A DNA stretch of 14,018 bases, taken from assembly GCA_900546385.1 (NCBI GenBank), contig URCT01000069.1:1-14018 (forward strand), read 5' to 3'. Source of the stretch: an uncultured Eubacteriales bacterium. GTDB lineage: Bacteria; Bacillota; Clostridia; Oscillospirales; CAG-382. The position numbers and the translations under genes are program-made. This document shows, in pieces, positions 1 through 6,041 of this stretch (the first letter of the stretch is position 1; every line of letters starts with the position of its first letter). The notes beneath the pieces were generated by a model, which had not been told where the DNA came from, did no database searches, and was given only the letters and a program-made list of their open reading frames with translations.

Positions 1-88
1 CTTTCCTTTCGGAAAGTTTGTCCCTGCCGGGACGGCACGCTACGCGTGTAACAGGCTTGCTTCGCAAGCACTTGCCTTTCAGGCAAGT
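1..88. repeat. Chain of five consecutive mini-hairpins
   Basis: Five perfect short inverted repeats stand almost end to end: 1-6/11-16 (6 bp), 20-24/29-33 (5 bp), 36-40/44-48 (5 bp plus a possible G-T pair), 55-60/64-69 (6 bp) and 70-77/81-88 (8 bp). Loops are only 3-4 nt. Read on the minus strand the loops are GAAA, GGCA, GTA, GAA and GAA. Most are of the GNA/GNRA kind known to make very stable small hairpins, and the fourth contains the well-known stable GCGAAGC core. The gaps between hairpins are 0-6 nt. The chain begins at the window edge, so it may extend further left. It abuts the U-tract of the pfkA terminator. I do not recognise the element. It could be an intergenic repeat family or part of a structured RNA. 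Confidence 0.6.
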
Positions 89-123
89 AAAAAACGGGAC
101 TTTTCGCATAACGAAAAGTCCCG
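89..123 (-). terminator. Intrinsic terminator of pfkA
   Basis: A perfect 12-bp stem (95-106 with 112-123) with a 5-nt loop is followed, reading the minus strand, by six T residues (94-89). It lies 31 bp past the pfkA stop codon. This is a textbook rho-independent terminator in the pfkA orientation. Confidence 0.9.
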
Positions 124-154
124 TAATATATGCCCCAAACAGCCAAATTCAAGC

Positions 155-1222
155 TTAGCGCGCCATAATTTTGGCTACGTCGTACATCTTTTGCATACCT
201 TCGTGCAGTTCCTTTGCTTCGGCAAGCATCTTATCACGTGCCGACGGCTCAAGAGCGGCAATCTCCTCTTCAGTCGCCTTGCCTTTGACAATGCGGTCAA
301 GCTCGAACGCATATTCCATTTCCACTTCGCAGATTTTAGCCTTGTTGTAGCAGACAACCAAATTGTATTTGCCGTCTAATAACAAATCCACTGCTCTGTC
401 ACCCATCATGGTCGCAACCACACGATCCATACAGGTCGGCGAGCCGCCGCGCTGTACGTGCGCAAGACGTGCAAAACGCGTTTCGATACCGGTAGAAGCT
501 TCAATTTCCGTTGCAAGCTCTTCCGTGTGTGTAGCACCCAAGCCCTCGGAGGCAATCACGATAAAGTTTCTCTTGCCTTCCTTGGAAAGCTGGCTGATAC
601 GGTTGATCAAATCTGCTCTGTCAAACGGAATCTCACGGATGGCAATTCCCACAGCACCGACCGCAATGCCGCAATCAAGCGCAATGTAACCGGCATTTCT
701 GCCCATAACCTCAACAACGTTGCATCTTGCATGGCTTTCGCAGGTATCGCGCAGACGGTCTACCATTTCGATAACCGTGTTCTTGGCCGTATCGTAACCG
801 ATGGTATATTCGGTTGCCGAAATATCGTCATCGATCGTGCCGGGAATGCCGATGCACGGAATGCCTACACGGGACAAATCGGTCGCACCACGGAATGTGC
901 CGTCGCCGCCGATGGTGACGATGCCGTCAATGCCGTTCTTGCGGCAGTTTTCGGCAGCAAGAGCCACACCTTCGGGCGTCTTGAACTTGTCACAGCGATC
1001 CGAATATAACATCGTGCCGCCGTGATTGATGATATTGGAAACATCGCGCGGCGTGAGAAGCTTCATGTCGTTTTCGAGAAGACCTTTATAGCCGCAGTAA
1101 ATACCCATTACCTCAATGCCCTTATACGAAGCACTACGCACAACCGCACGAATGGCGGCATTCATGCCGGGCGCGTCGCCGCCGGAGGTCAATACACCGA
1201 TTCTCTTAAATGTCTTTGTCAT
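155..1222 (-). CDS. pfkA: ATP-dependent 6-phosphofructokinase
   Basis: Phosphorylates fructose 6-phosphate to fructose 1,6-bisphosphate, the committed step of glycolysis, in the cytosol. Visible motifs (355-residue numbering): the N-terminal GVLTSGGDAPGMN loop (9-21), GGDGT (105-109), PGTIDDD (127-133), MGRNAGYIAL (173-182) and HVQRGGSP (255-262). Gly after GGD and Gly in PGTID are the residues expected of the ATP-dependent rather than pyrophosphate-dependent enzyme. The protein is about 35 residues longer than the classic 320-residue bacterial PfkA. The excess is a charged, probably helical C-terminus. The ATG at 1222 is chosen because AGAAAGGA (1240-1233) lies 10 nt before it, whereas an in-frame ATG at 1231 is only 1 nt from that site. 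One oddity is that the usual TIDND reads TIDDD. The gene has its own leader with a Rex-like operator and its own terminator. Confidence 0.95.
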   Translation of the reverse strand: MTKTFKRIGVLTSGGDAPGMNAAIRAVVRSASYKGIEVMGIYCGYKGLLENDMKLLTPRDVSNIINHGGTMLYSDRCDKFKTPEGVALAAENCRKNGIDGIVTIGGDGTFRGATDLSRVGIPCIGIPGTIDDDISATEYTIGYDTAKNTVIEMVDRLRDTCESHARCNVVEVMGRNAGYIALDCGIAVGAVGIAIREIPFDRADLINRISQLSKEGKRNFIVIASEGLGATHTEELATEIEASTGIETRFARLAHVQRGGSPTCMDRVVATMMGDRAVDLLLDGKYNLVVCYNKAKICEVEMEYAFELDRIVKGKATEEEIAALEPSARDKMLAEAKELHEGMQKMYDVAKIMAR

Positions 1223-1232
1223 AAGTTTCATT

Positions 1233-1240
1233 TCCTTTCT
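1233..1240 (-). promoter_or_regulatory. Ribosome binding site that decides the pfkA start
   Basis: AGAAAGGA on the minus strand sits 1 nt before an ATG at 1231 and 10 nt before an in-frame ATG at 1222. The second spacing is workable and the first is not, so Met4 of the longer frame is the likely start. Confidence 0.6.
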
Positions 1241-1258
1241 ATTGCAGCACAGCTCGAA

Positions 1259-1276
1259 ATGTTAAATCATTAACAA
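1259..1276. promoter_or_regulatory. Rex-like operator in the pfkA leader
   Basis: ATGTTAAATCATTAACAA matches the Firmicute Rex consensus TTGTTAA-N4-TTAACAA at 13 of the 14 defined positions. It contains a perfect 6-bp inverted repeat (1260-1265 and 1270-1275). It lies between the predicted -10 box (1311-1316) and the ribosome binding site of pfkA. Rex is a repressor that leaves DNA when NADH/NAD+ is high. Binding here would be expected to block elongation or an undetected nearer promoter. The match is seen directly; the regulator is inferred. Confidence 0.55.
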
Positions 1277-1310
1277 ACCGTGCAAGTGTCATCATTCATA
1301 ATCACCGTAT

Positions 1311-1316
1311 ATTATA
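1311..1316 (-). promoter_or_regulatory. Possible -10 box for pfkA
   Basis: TATAAT on the minus strand, about 90 bp before the pfkA start. I find no convincing -35 hexamer 16-18 bp upstream, and TG lies two rather than one base before the hexamer, so this is only a candidate. Confidence 0.35.
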
Positions 1317-1379
1317 CGCAAACCGTCCGATGTTTGGGTTACAAATTGATTTCGAACCATCCTGTTTTTTGTAAACACG

Positions 1380-1400
1380 CGGTAAAATATGCTTTTACCG
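1380..1400 (-). terminator. Hairpin after ligA, possible weak terminator
   Basis: An 8-bp perfect inverted repeat (1380-1387 with 1393-1400, 5-nt loop) starts 7 bp past the ligA stop. No T-run follows on the minus strand, so termination may be partial and ligA transcripts could continue into pfkA. Confidence 0.3.
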
Positions 1401-1407
1401 GCAAAAA

Positions 1408-3441
1408 TCAGACAGAACCGCCTGCAATCAGCGCGTGTAACTCGTCCTCACCGATGATCGGCACACCGAGCTTTTCGGCTTTGGCAAGCTTGCTTCCGGC
1501 ATCACTGCCGCAGAGAAGATAGCTCGTTTTGGCAGAAACCGACGACGAGACCTTGCCGCCGTTGGCGGTGATGAGAGCCGCCGCTTCGTCGCGCTTCATG
1601 CCGGCAAGCGTGCCGGTGATGACGAAGGTCAGTCCCGCAAGGCTGTCGCCGCTTTTCTCGCGTTTGACGGCCGTATCCACGCCGGCCTCTTTCAGACGGC
1701 TGCACAAATGCACAGAACCCGGGCGGCTGAAATAGTCGCCGATGCTTTCGGCAATCACGCTTCCGACATCCGGAATTTCGGTCAATGCTGCTGTATCGGA
1801 AGCCGCCGCCATCAATACGTCAAGCGTTTCGAACCGATCGGCGATGGCCGCCGCCGTCTGCTTGCCGACATGACGGATGCCGAGCGCATATAACAGTCTT
1901 GCAAGGCCGCGCGTTTTGGAAGCTTCAATGCCGGAAAGCAGGTTTTCCGCCGATTTTTTGCCCATGCGGTCTAAACCTATCAACTGTTCTTCGGTCAAGG
2001 CATACAGATCCGCCGCGCTGTGAACCAAGCCCTGTTCGATGAACTGAGCAATCTGCGCTTCGCCGCAGCCGTCGATATCCATCGCGTCACGCGAAACAAA
2101 ATGCTCGAGCGAACGGGCAAGCTGTGCCGGACATTCCGCGTTGACACAACGGTAAGCCGCTTCTCCTTCCTCGCGCACGACCGCTTCGCCGCAGCTCGGG
2201 CAGATTTCCGGCATGACGAACGGCACGCACGCGTCGGTTCTGTCCTCAAGCGAAACTTTTTCTACTTCGGGAATGATGTCTCCGGCTTTATGGACAAACA
2301 CATAGTCCCCGGCTCGTATGTCTTTTCCGGCGATATAGTCGGCATTATGGAGCGTGGCGCGGCTGACCGTGCTTCCGGCAAGATTGACCGGCTCCAGCAC
2401 GGCAAACGGCGTGAGCACGCCGGTGCGGCCGACCGCCACCTCGATGCTAAGCAGCTTGGTCTTTTTTTCATCCGGCGGATACTTGAAAGCGGCCGCCCAT
2501 TTGGGTGCGTGCGGCAGCTCACCGACCTTTTCGCGGTCGGCAAAGCTGTCGAGCTTTACCACGGCACCGTCGATATCAAAGGAAAGCGACGCGCGTTCTG
2601 CGCCGAAGCGTTCAATTTCAGCGTTGATTTTGTCAAAATCCGTAAACGTGCGGTAGGACGGCGAAACCGAAAAGCCTTGCTTTTTTAAGTAATCCAAGCT
2701 TTCGGCATGAGAGGAAAACGCCGGTGTGCCCTCGGCGGATTGGATATTGAATACGAAGATGGCAAGCCCGCGCGATGCGGCAATGCGGCTGTCAAGCTGT
2801 CGGACAGAGCCGGCCGCCGCATTTCGCGGATTGGCAAACGGCGTTTCACCGTTCTCGTCGCGCTTGCGGTTGAGGGCTGCAAAAGCGCTTTTGGGCATAT
2901 AGACCTCGCCGCGCACGCACAGATACGGGATCTTTTCGGTAAGCGTCAGCGGAATGCCGCGCACGGTACGAAGATTATGCGTGATGTCCTCGCCGACCGT
3001 ACCGTCGCCTCGCGTGGCACCGCGCACAAACACGCCGTCGCGGTATTCAAGCGACACGGACAGGCCGTCGATTTTATATTCGACCGCATAGGCGGCGCGA
3101 TACCCGAGTGTTTCATCGGTCTTTTGCAGATATGCATCTAACTCTTCGAAGGAAAACACGTCGTTCAAGCTCTTTAGCGGCACGGCGTGCGTCACTTTTT
3201 CAAACTTTTCCGCCACGTAGCCGCCCACGCGAAGCGACGGCGAATCCGGCTTTTTCAGTGCCGGAAAGGCCGCTTCGAGTTCGTTTAGGCGGACAAGAAG
3301 CTTATCGAAATCGGCGTCGGATATTTCTGGTGCGTCGTCAAGATAGTATTTTTCGCGGTGATAGAGAATCTGCTCACTGAGCGTTTTTATCTCTTTTTCT
3401 GCCTGTTCTGCGGTGAGGTTTTCCATCGGCATGGCATTCAT
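1408..3441 (-). CDS. ligA: NAD+-dependent DNA ligase LigA
   Basis: Seals 3'-OH/5'-phosphate nicks in duplex DNA during replication and repair, using NAD+. In the 677-residue form the order is: N-terminal NMN-binding region with the conserved YY...D pattern, adenylation domain with the nucleophile lysine in KIDG (Lys123), OB fold, four-cysteine zinc finger (Cys414, 417, 432, 437), helix-hairpin-helix region, and a C-terminal BRCT domain from about residue 600. Length is normal for the family (about 670). The frame is open to an ATG at 3507, but that ATG overlaps the -35 box of a perfect promoter and lies upstream of its expected start of transcription, so it cannot be used from that promoter. 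AGAAAGGA (3459-3452) favours the ATG at 3441 (10 nt spacing) over the one at 3450 (1 nt). Monocistronic, or partly read through to pfkA. Confidence 0.96.
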   Translation of the reverse strand: MNAMPMENLTAEQAEKEIKTLSEQILYHREKYYLDDAPEISDADFDKLLVRLNELEAAFPALKKPDSPSLRVGGYVAEKFEKVTHAVPLKSLNDVFSFEELDAYLQKTDETLGYRAAYAVEYKIDGLSVSLEYRDGVFVRGATRGDGTVGEDITHNLRTVRGIPLTLTEKIPYLCVRGEVYMPKSAFAALNRKRDENGETPFANPRNAAAGSVRQLDSRIAASRGLAIFVFNIQSAEGTPAFSSHAESLDYLKKQGFSVSPSYRTFTDFDKINAEIERFGAERASLSFDIDGAVVKLDSFADREKVGELPHAPKWAAAFKYPPDEKKTKLLSIEVAVGRTGVLTPFAVLEPVNLAGSTVSRATLHNADYIAGKDIRAGDYVFVHKAGDIIPEVEKVSLEDRTDACVPFVMPEICPSCGEAVVREEGEAAYRCVNAECPAQLARSLEHFVSRDAMDIDGCGEAQIAQFIEQGLVHSAADLYALTEEQLIGLDRMGKKSAENLLSGIEASKTRGLARLLYALGIRHVGKQTAAAIADRFETLDVLMAAASDTAALTEIPDVGSVIAESIGDYFSRPGSVHLCSRLKEAGVDTAVKREKSGDSLAGLTFVITGTLAGMKRDEAAALITANGGKVSSSVSAKTSYLLCGSDAGSKLAKAEKLGVPIIGEDELHALIAGGSV

Positions 3442-3451
3442 TATTCTCATG

Positions 3452-3459
3452 TCCTTTCT
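3452..3459 (-). promoter_or_regulatory. Ribosome binding site that decides the ligA start
   Basis: AGAAAGGA on the minus strand, with ATGs 1 nt and 10 nt downstream. This is the same arrangement as at pfkA. The 10-nt one (3441) is preferred. Confidence 0.6.
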
Positions 3460-3478
3460 GCGGACGTATTTCCTTTTG

Positions 3479-3507
3479 ATTATAGCATTTCCGAAGAAAG
3501 ATGTCAA
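3479..3507 (-). promoter_or_regulatory. Fully consensus sigma-A promoter of ligA
   Basis: On the minus strand TTGACA (3507-3502), a 17-bp spacer (3501-3485) and TATAAT (3484-3479). The TGC just before the -10 box makes it an extended -10 as well. Every defined position matches consensus. Transcription should start near 3472, giving a leader of about 30 nt. Confidence 0.9.
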
Positions 3508-3540
3508 TACTCGACAACACCCGAAATTTTATCGAAGCAC

Positions 3541-3569
3541 TTGAAAAACCGTCGGTCTTGTGTTATACT
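3541..3569 (+). promoter_or_regulatory. Sigma-A promoter of the araM-like gene
   Basis: TTGAAA (3541-3546), a 17-bp spacer and TATACT (3564-3569): five of six matches in each hexamer. It stands back to back with the ligA promoter, the two -35 boxes being 33 bp apart. Confidence 0.8.
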
Positions 3570-3594
3570 GTCATCGTTAAAAGGAGCTTTTACG

Positions 3595-4770
3595 ATGATT
3601 GAATTTACCTGTACCTGTGAACGCGGCCTGCACCGTGCGCCGTTTGAAAAAGCGGAAATCTCGTGCGGCGCGCTGGAAAAGCTGCCGGAGATTTTGCACG
3701 ACTACCGCAAAATTTACGTCGTTTGCGACCAAAATACCTTTGCCGTCTGCGGCAAACGTGTCTGCGAGCTTTTGCGGCAGAGCGGACAGCTTTCCCATTT
3801 CTATATTCTGGACGGCGAAACGGTTTTGCCGAACGCCGAAGCCTTAGGAAAAATTCTGCTGCACGCGCACGACCCGAACGCCAAAAGCAACATTTTTGCC
3901 TATTCGCCGCTGCCGGACCTGATTCTTGCGGTCGGCTCCGGAACGATCAACGACTGCTGTCGGCTGGTTTCCTATCGATTGGGACTGCCGTATGCCGTCT
4001 GCGCCACCGCGCCGTCGATGGATGGGTATGTTTCGGCCGGTTCGCCGATCTTGCACGACGGCACCAAATCCACCGTGCAGGCGACTACGCCGAAATATCT
4101 GATTGCCGACCTCGATATTGTCAAAGACGCGCCGCGCGATATGTTATTTGCCGGGCTCGGCGATATGTTCGGCAAATACACGGGGCTGCTCGACTGGGAG
4201 CTGGCACGCGATTACACCGGCGAATACTATTGTGAAAAAATCGCCGCGGACGTGCTTGCGGCCACAAACGCCTGCTTGGAAAACGGAAACACGATCGAAG
4301 CGCGCGATGCCGGCTGTATCGAAAACATCATGCACGGCTTTCTTGTGACGGGTCTTGGCATGGCGTATACCGGCAATTCCCGTCCGGCCTCCGGTTCAGA
4401 GCATATTATCGCGCACGCATGGGAGCTTGCGGACGTGGAACAAGGCAAAAAACCGCATCTGCACGGCCTTGAAGTCTGCGAAGCCACGCGGCTTGTAGCC
4501 ATTCTTTACGAAAAAGCGGCGAACGAATGCGGTGACGAACACCTGAAAAAGTTAGCCGACCGATACAAGCCGTACTTCGAAAAAGTCGAACGCTTCTGCA
4601 TCGACCACCGTGTGCCGCCTGTCGTTACCGACCGCGAAACCGTTCTTTCGGGCATGAAGCGTGCGTTAACCTTGCGCGACCGATACACGATTCTCTTCTA
4701 TCTGCGTGACCGCGGTCTTTACGAAGACTATTGCACATACGCCTGCGACACGCTTTTGAGCCGACTGTAA
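3595..4770 (+). CDS. araM: sn-glycerol-1-phosphate dehydrogenase (AraM/EgsA family)
   Basis: This iron-containing-alcohol-dehydrogenase-fold family reduces dihydroxyacetone phosphate to sn-glycerol 1-phosphate with NAD(P)H. The 391-residue protein shows the nucleotide-binding GSGTIND (114-120), the family hallmark TAPSMDGY (138-145), and a metal site typical of the family: Asp190 in GLGDMFGK, His270 in GSEHIIAHAWE and His290 in HLHGLEV. In Bacillus, AraM supplies G1P for PcrB-made heptaprenylglyceryl phosphate. Whether a PcrB partner exists here cannot be seen. The start at 3595 is set by AAGGAG (3581-3586) 8 nt upstream and by the promoter at 3541-3569. The frame stays open upstream to 3358, but only as antisense of ligA. 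No clear terminator follows. Family is confident; exact substrate in this organism is inferred. Confidence 0.9.
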   Translation: MIEFTCTCERGLHRAPFEKAEISCGALEKLPEILHDYRKIYVVCDQNTFAVCGKRVCELLRQSGQLSHFYILDGETVLPNAEALGKILLHAHDPNAKSNIFAYSPLPDLILAVGSGTINDCCRLVSYRLGLPYAVCATAPSMDGYVSAGSPILHDGTKSTVQATTPKYLIADLDIVKDAPRDMLFAGLGDMFGKYTGLLDWELARDYTGEYYCEKIAADVLAATNACLENGNTIEARDAGCIENIMHGFLVTGLGMAYTGNSRPASGSEHIIAHAWELADVEQGKKPHLHGLEVCEATRLVAILYEKAANECGDEHLKKLADRYKPYFEKVERFCIDHRVPPVVTDRETVLSGMKRALTLRDRYTILFYLRDRGLYEDYCTYACDTLLSRL

Positions 4771-4901
4771 AACCGGCCTTTGGCGCGCAACAAGCGGCAG
4801 ACACACTCTTTTTGGCTCTTGATCGGGCAGATTTTCTCAAAAAAGCGAGGAAAACGCACAAATTCCTGCAAAAAACTGTTGCTTTTTTGTAAAAAGAGTG
4901 C

Positions 4902-4907
4902 TATAAT
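4902..4907 (+). promoter_or_regulatory. -10 box of promoter for the LRR-like membrane protein gene
   Basis: TATAAT preceded by TGC (extended -10), 17 bp after a weak -35 TTGCTT (4879-4884). Transcription would begin near 4914, giving a leader of about 56 nt. The preceding stretch (4771-4878) shows nothing else I can name. Confidence 0.75.
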
Positions 4908-4969
4908 ACAGAATGTAGTTTTGCGGCATGACCGCAAACATCGATTTTTTACATATTTTGGAGGACATT

Positions 4970-5893
4970 ATGGCACAATTATCCGGAACTCAGAAAAAAC
5001 AGCAGAAGACCTTTGTGGTTCTGCTTGTTGCAATCGTTGTGGTTCTTGCCGCTATTGCCTACATTGCATACGGCGAACTCACCGCACATTCTTCGTTATT
5101 CGAAGATCAGAAATTTGCCGAAGCAATCGCCAAGGATCTCGGCAAAGCCCCGGCTTTCTTAAAGGAAAGCGACCTTGCAGGCGTTAAGTATCTCGGCGTT
5201 TCCTATGACGGCAGCGAAACCGTTACCGTTGCAACGGGTGACGACAAATTTGTTGACACTTACAACGAATACGTCGCAAAAGCCGAAGCCGGCGAAGACG
5301 TTTCTTCCTACGACTTCACAAAGCTTGTCAAAACCACGACATACACCTTCAAGAGCGAAGAAGCACCGGTAATCGACGATCTTAAGCTTTTCACCGGCGT
5401 TCGCAACATTGATATTGCCGGTATTCACGTAACCGATTCTTCGGTTTTCGCAGGCATGACCGGCTTTGAAACCGCTTCGTTCATGAGCTGCGGCTTGACG
5501 GAGGTTGCCGGTTTTGCCGGTATCGATACCGAAAAGTTAGTCAAGCTCACGCTCACCGGCAACAATATTGAAGACTGGTCGCCGCTTGACGCTGTTGCGG
5601 ATAAAGTCATCGTTTCGTCGGGCTATACCTTCACACCGAGCGAAGACGGCACCGTCGACTTCAACAACATGACCTACACGGAAACCACGCTGACCGAGCA
5701 CTACGCCAAGAAAGCTCAAGAAGAAGCAAACGCTGCCGACAACACGGATGAAACCGACGCAAACACCGATACAGCCGATAATGCGGACGCACCGGCAGAC
5801 AACGCAGAGGATGCAGCCGACAACGCTGACGACACGGCAGATAACACGGATGTTCCGGCAGACGACGCTGCCGATGAAGACACAGCCGGCTGA
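4970..5893 (+). CDS. Membrane-anchored LRR-like protein with acidic tail, function unknown
   Basis: I do not recognise a named family for this 307-residue protein. It has a short polar, lysine-bearing N-terminus, one transmembrane helix (about 14-34) and then a domain expected outside the cell by the positive-inside rule. Residues about 137-215 look like degenerate leucine-rich repeats (for example LVKLTLTGNNIEDWSPL). From about residue 251 to the end is a disordered tail almost entirely of Asp, Ala, Asn, Thr and Glu built on a loose ADN(A/T) unit. Synonymous codons vary between the units, which argues that the protein sequence is kept rather than freshly slipped DNA. The start is the ATG at 4970, 4 nt after TTGGAGGA; an in-frame ATG at 4928 lacks a site. 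It has its own promoter and terminator, so it is probably transcribed alone. A surface adaptor or cell-wall-binding role is possible but unproven. Confidence 0.85.
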   Translation: MAQLSGTQKKQQKTFVVLLVAIVVVLAAIAYIAYGELTAHSSLFEDQKFAEAIAKDLGKAPAFLKESDLAGVKYLGVSYDGSETVTVATGDDKFVDTYNEYVAKAEAGEDVSSYDFTKLVKTTTYTFKSEEAPVIDDLKLFTGVRNIDIAGIHVTDSSVFAGMTGFETASFMSCGLTEVAGFAGIDTEKLVKLTLTGNNIEDWSPLDAVADKVIVSSGYTFTPSEDGTVDFNNMTYTETTLTEHYAKKAQEEANAADNTDETDANTDTADNADAPADNAEDAADNADDTADNTDVPADDAADEDTAG

Positions 5894-5944
5894 TTCGGCG
5901 GACATAGAACAACCGGAACCAAAAACAGTGCTGTGAATGCAGCC

Positions 5945-5988
5945 AAAACACCGGGATGTACCGAAAGCGGCATATCCCGGTGTTTTTT
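5945..5988 (+). terminator. Intrinsic terminator after the LRR-like gene
   Basis: A 13-bp stem (5945-5957 with 5974-5986) is capped by a short inner CCG/CGG stem. The right arm runs into six T residues (5983-5988). It ends plus-strand transcription before the convergent uvrA end. Confidence 0.9.
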
Positions 5989-5997
5989 ATGTATACG

Positions 5998-6040
5998 AAA
6001 AAGCGGCGGTGTAAAGAAAGCTCTTTATACCGCCGCTTTT
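5998..6040 (-). terminator. Intrinsic terminator of uvrA
   Basis: Long hairpin 5999-6016 with 6023-6040 (about 18 pairs including one G-T) starting right after the uvrA stop codon. The minus strand runs into five T residues (6002-5998). It faces the terminator of the convergent gene, only 11 bp away. Confidence 0.88.
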
Positions 6041-6041
6041 G

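Noticed and set aside
2..379. Frame open from the left edge across the hairpin chain into antisense pfkA
   Set aside because: No start signals; the right part is antisense to pfkA and the left part encodes palindromic DNA. A truncated upstream gene entering the window cannot be fully excluded but nothing supports it.
458..1009. Plus-strand open frame of 183 codons inside pfkA
   Set aside because: Antisense shadow of pfkA with no recognisable domain or start signals.
2020..2688. Plus-strand open frame of 222 codons inside ligA
   Set aside because: Antisense shadow of the conserved ligase sequence, with no family motif of its own and no promoter or ribosome binding site.
3358..3594. N-terminal extension of the araM-like frame back to an ATG at 3358
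   Set aside because: It lies antisense to ligA and upstream of the promoter at 3541-3569; the ATG at 3595 has AAGGAG at proper spacing and begins the family-like sequence.
4869..4889. A/T-only inverted repeat before the -10 of the LRR-like gene, considered as the araM terminator
   Set aside because: The stem is seven pairs, all but one A-T, overlaps the -35 region and is not followed by a run of T; too weak to call.
5537..5905. Minus-strand hydrophobic, Cys/Val-rich frame opposite the acidic tail
   Set aside because: It looks like a membrane protein only because it is the complement of GAC/GCC/AAC repeats; no start signals.
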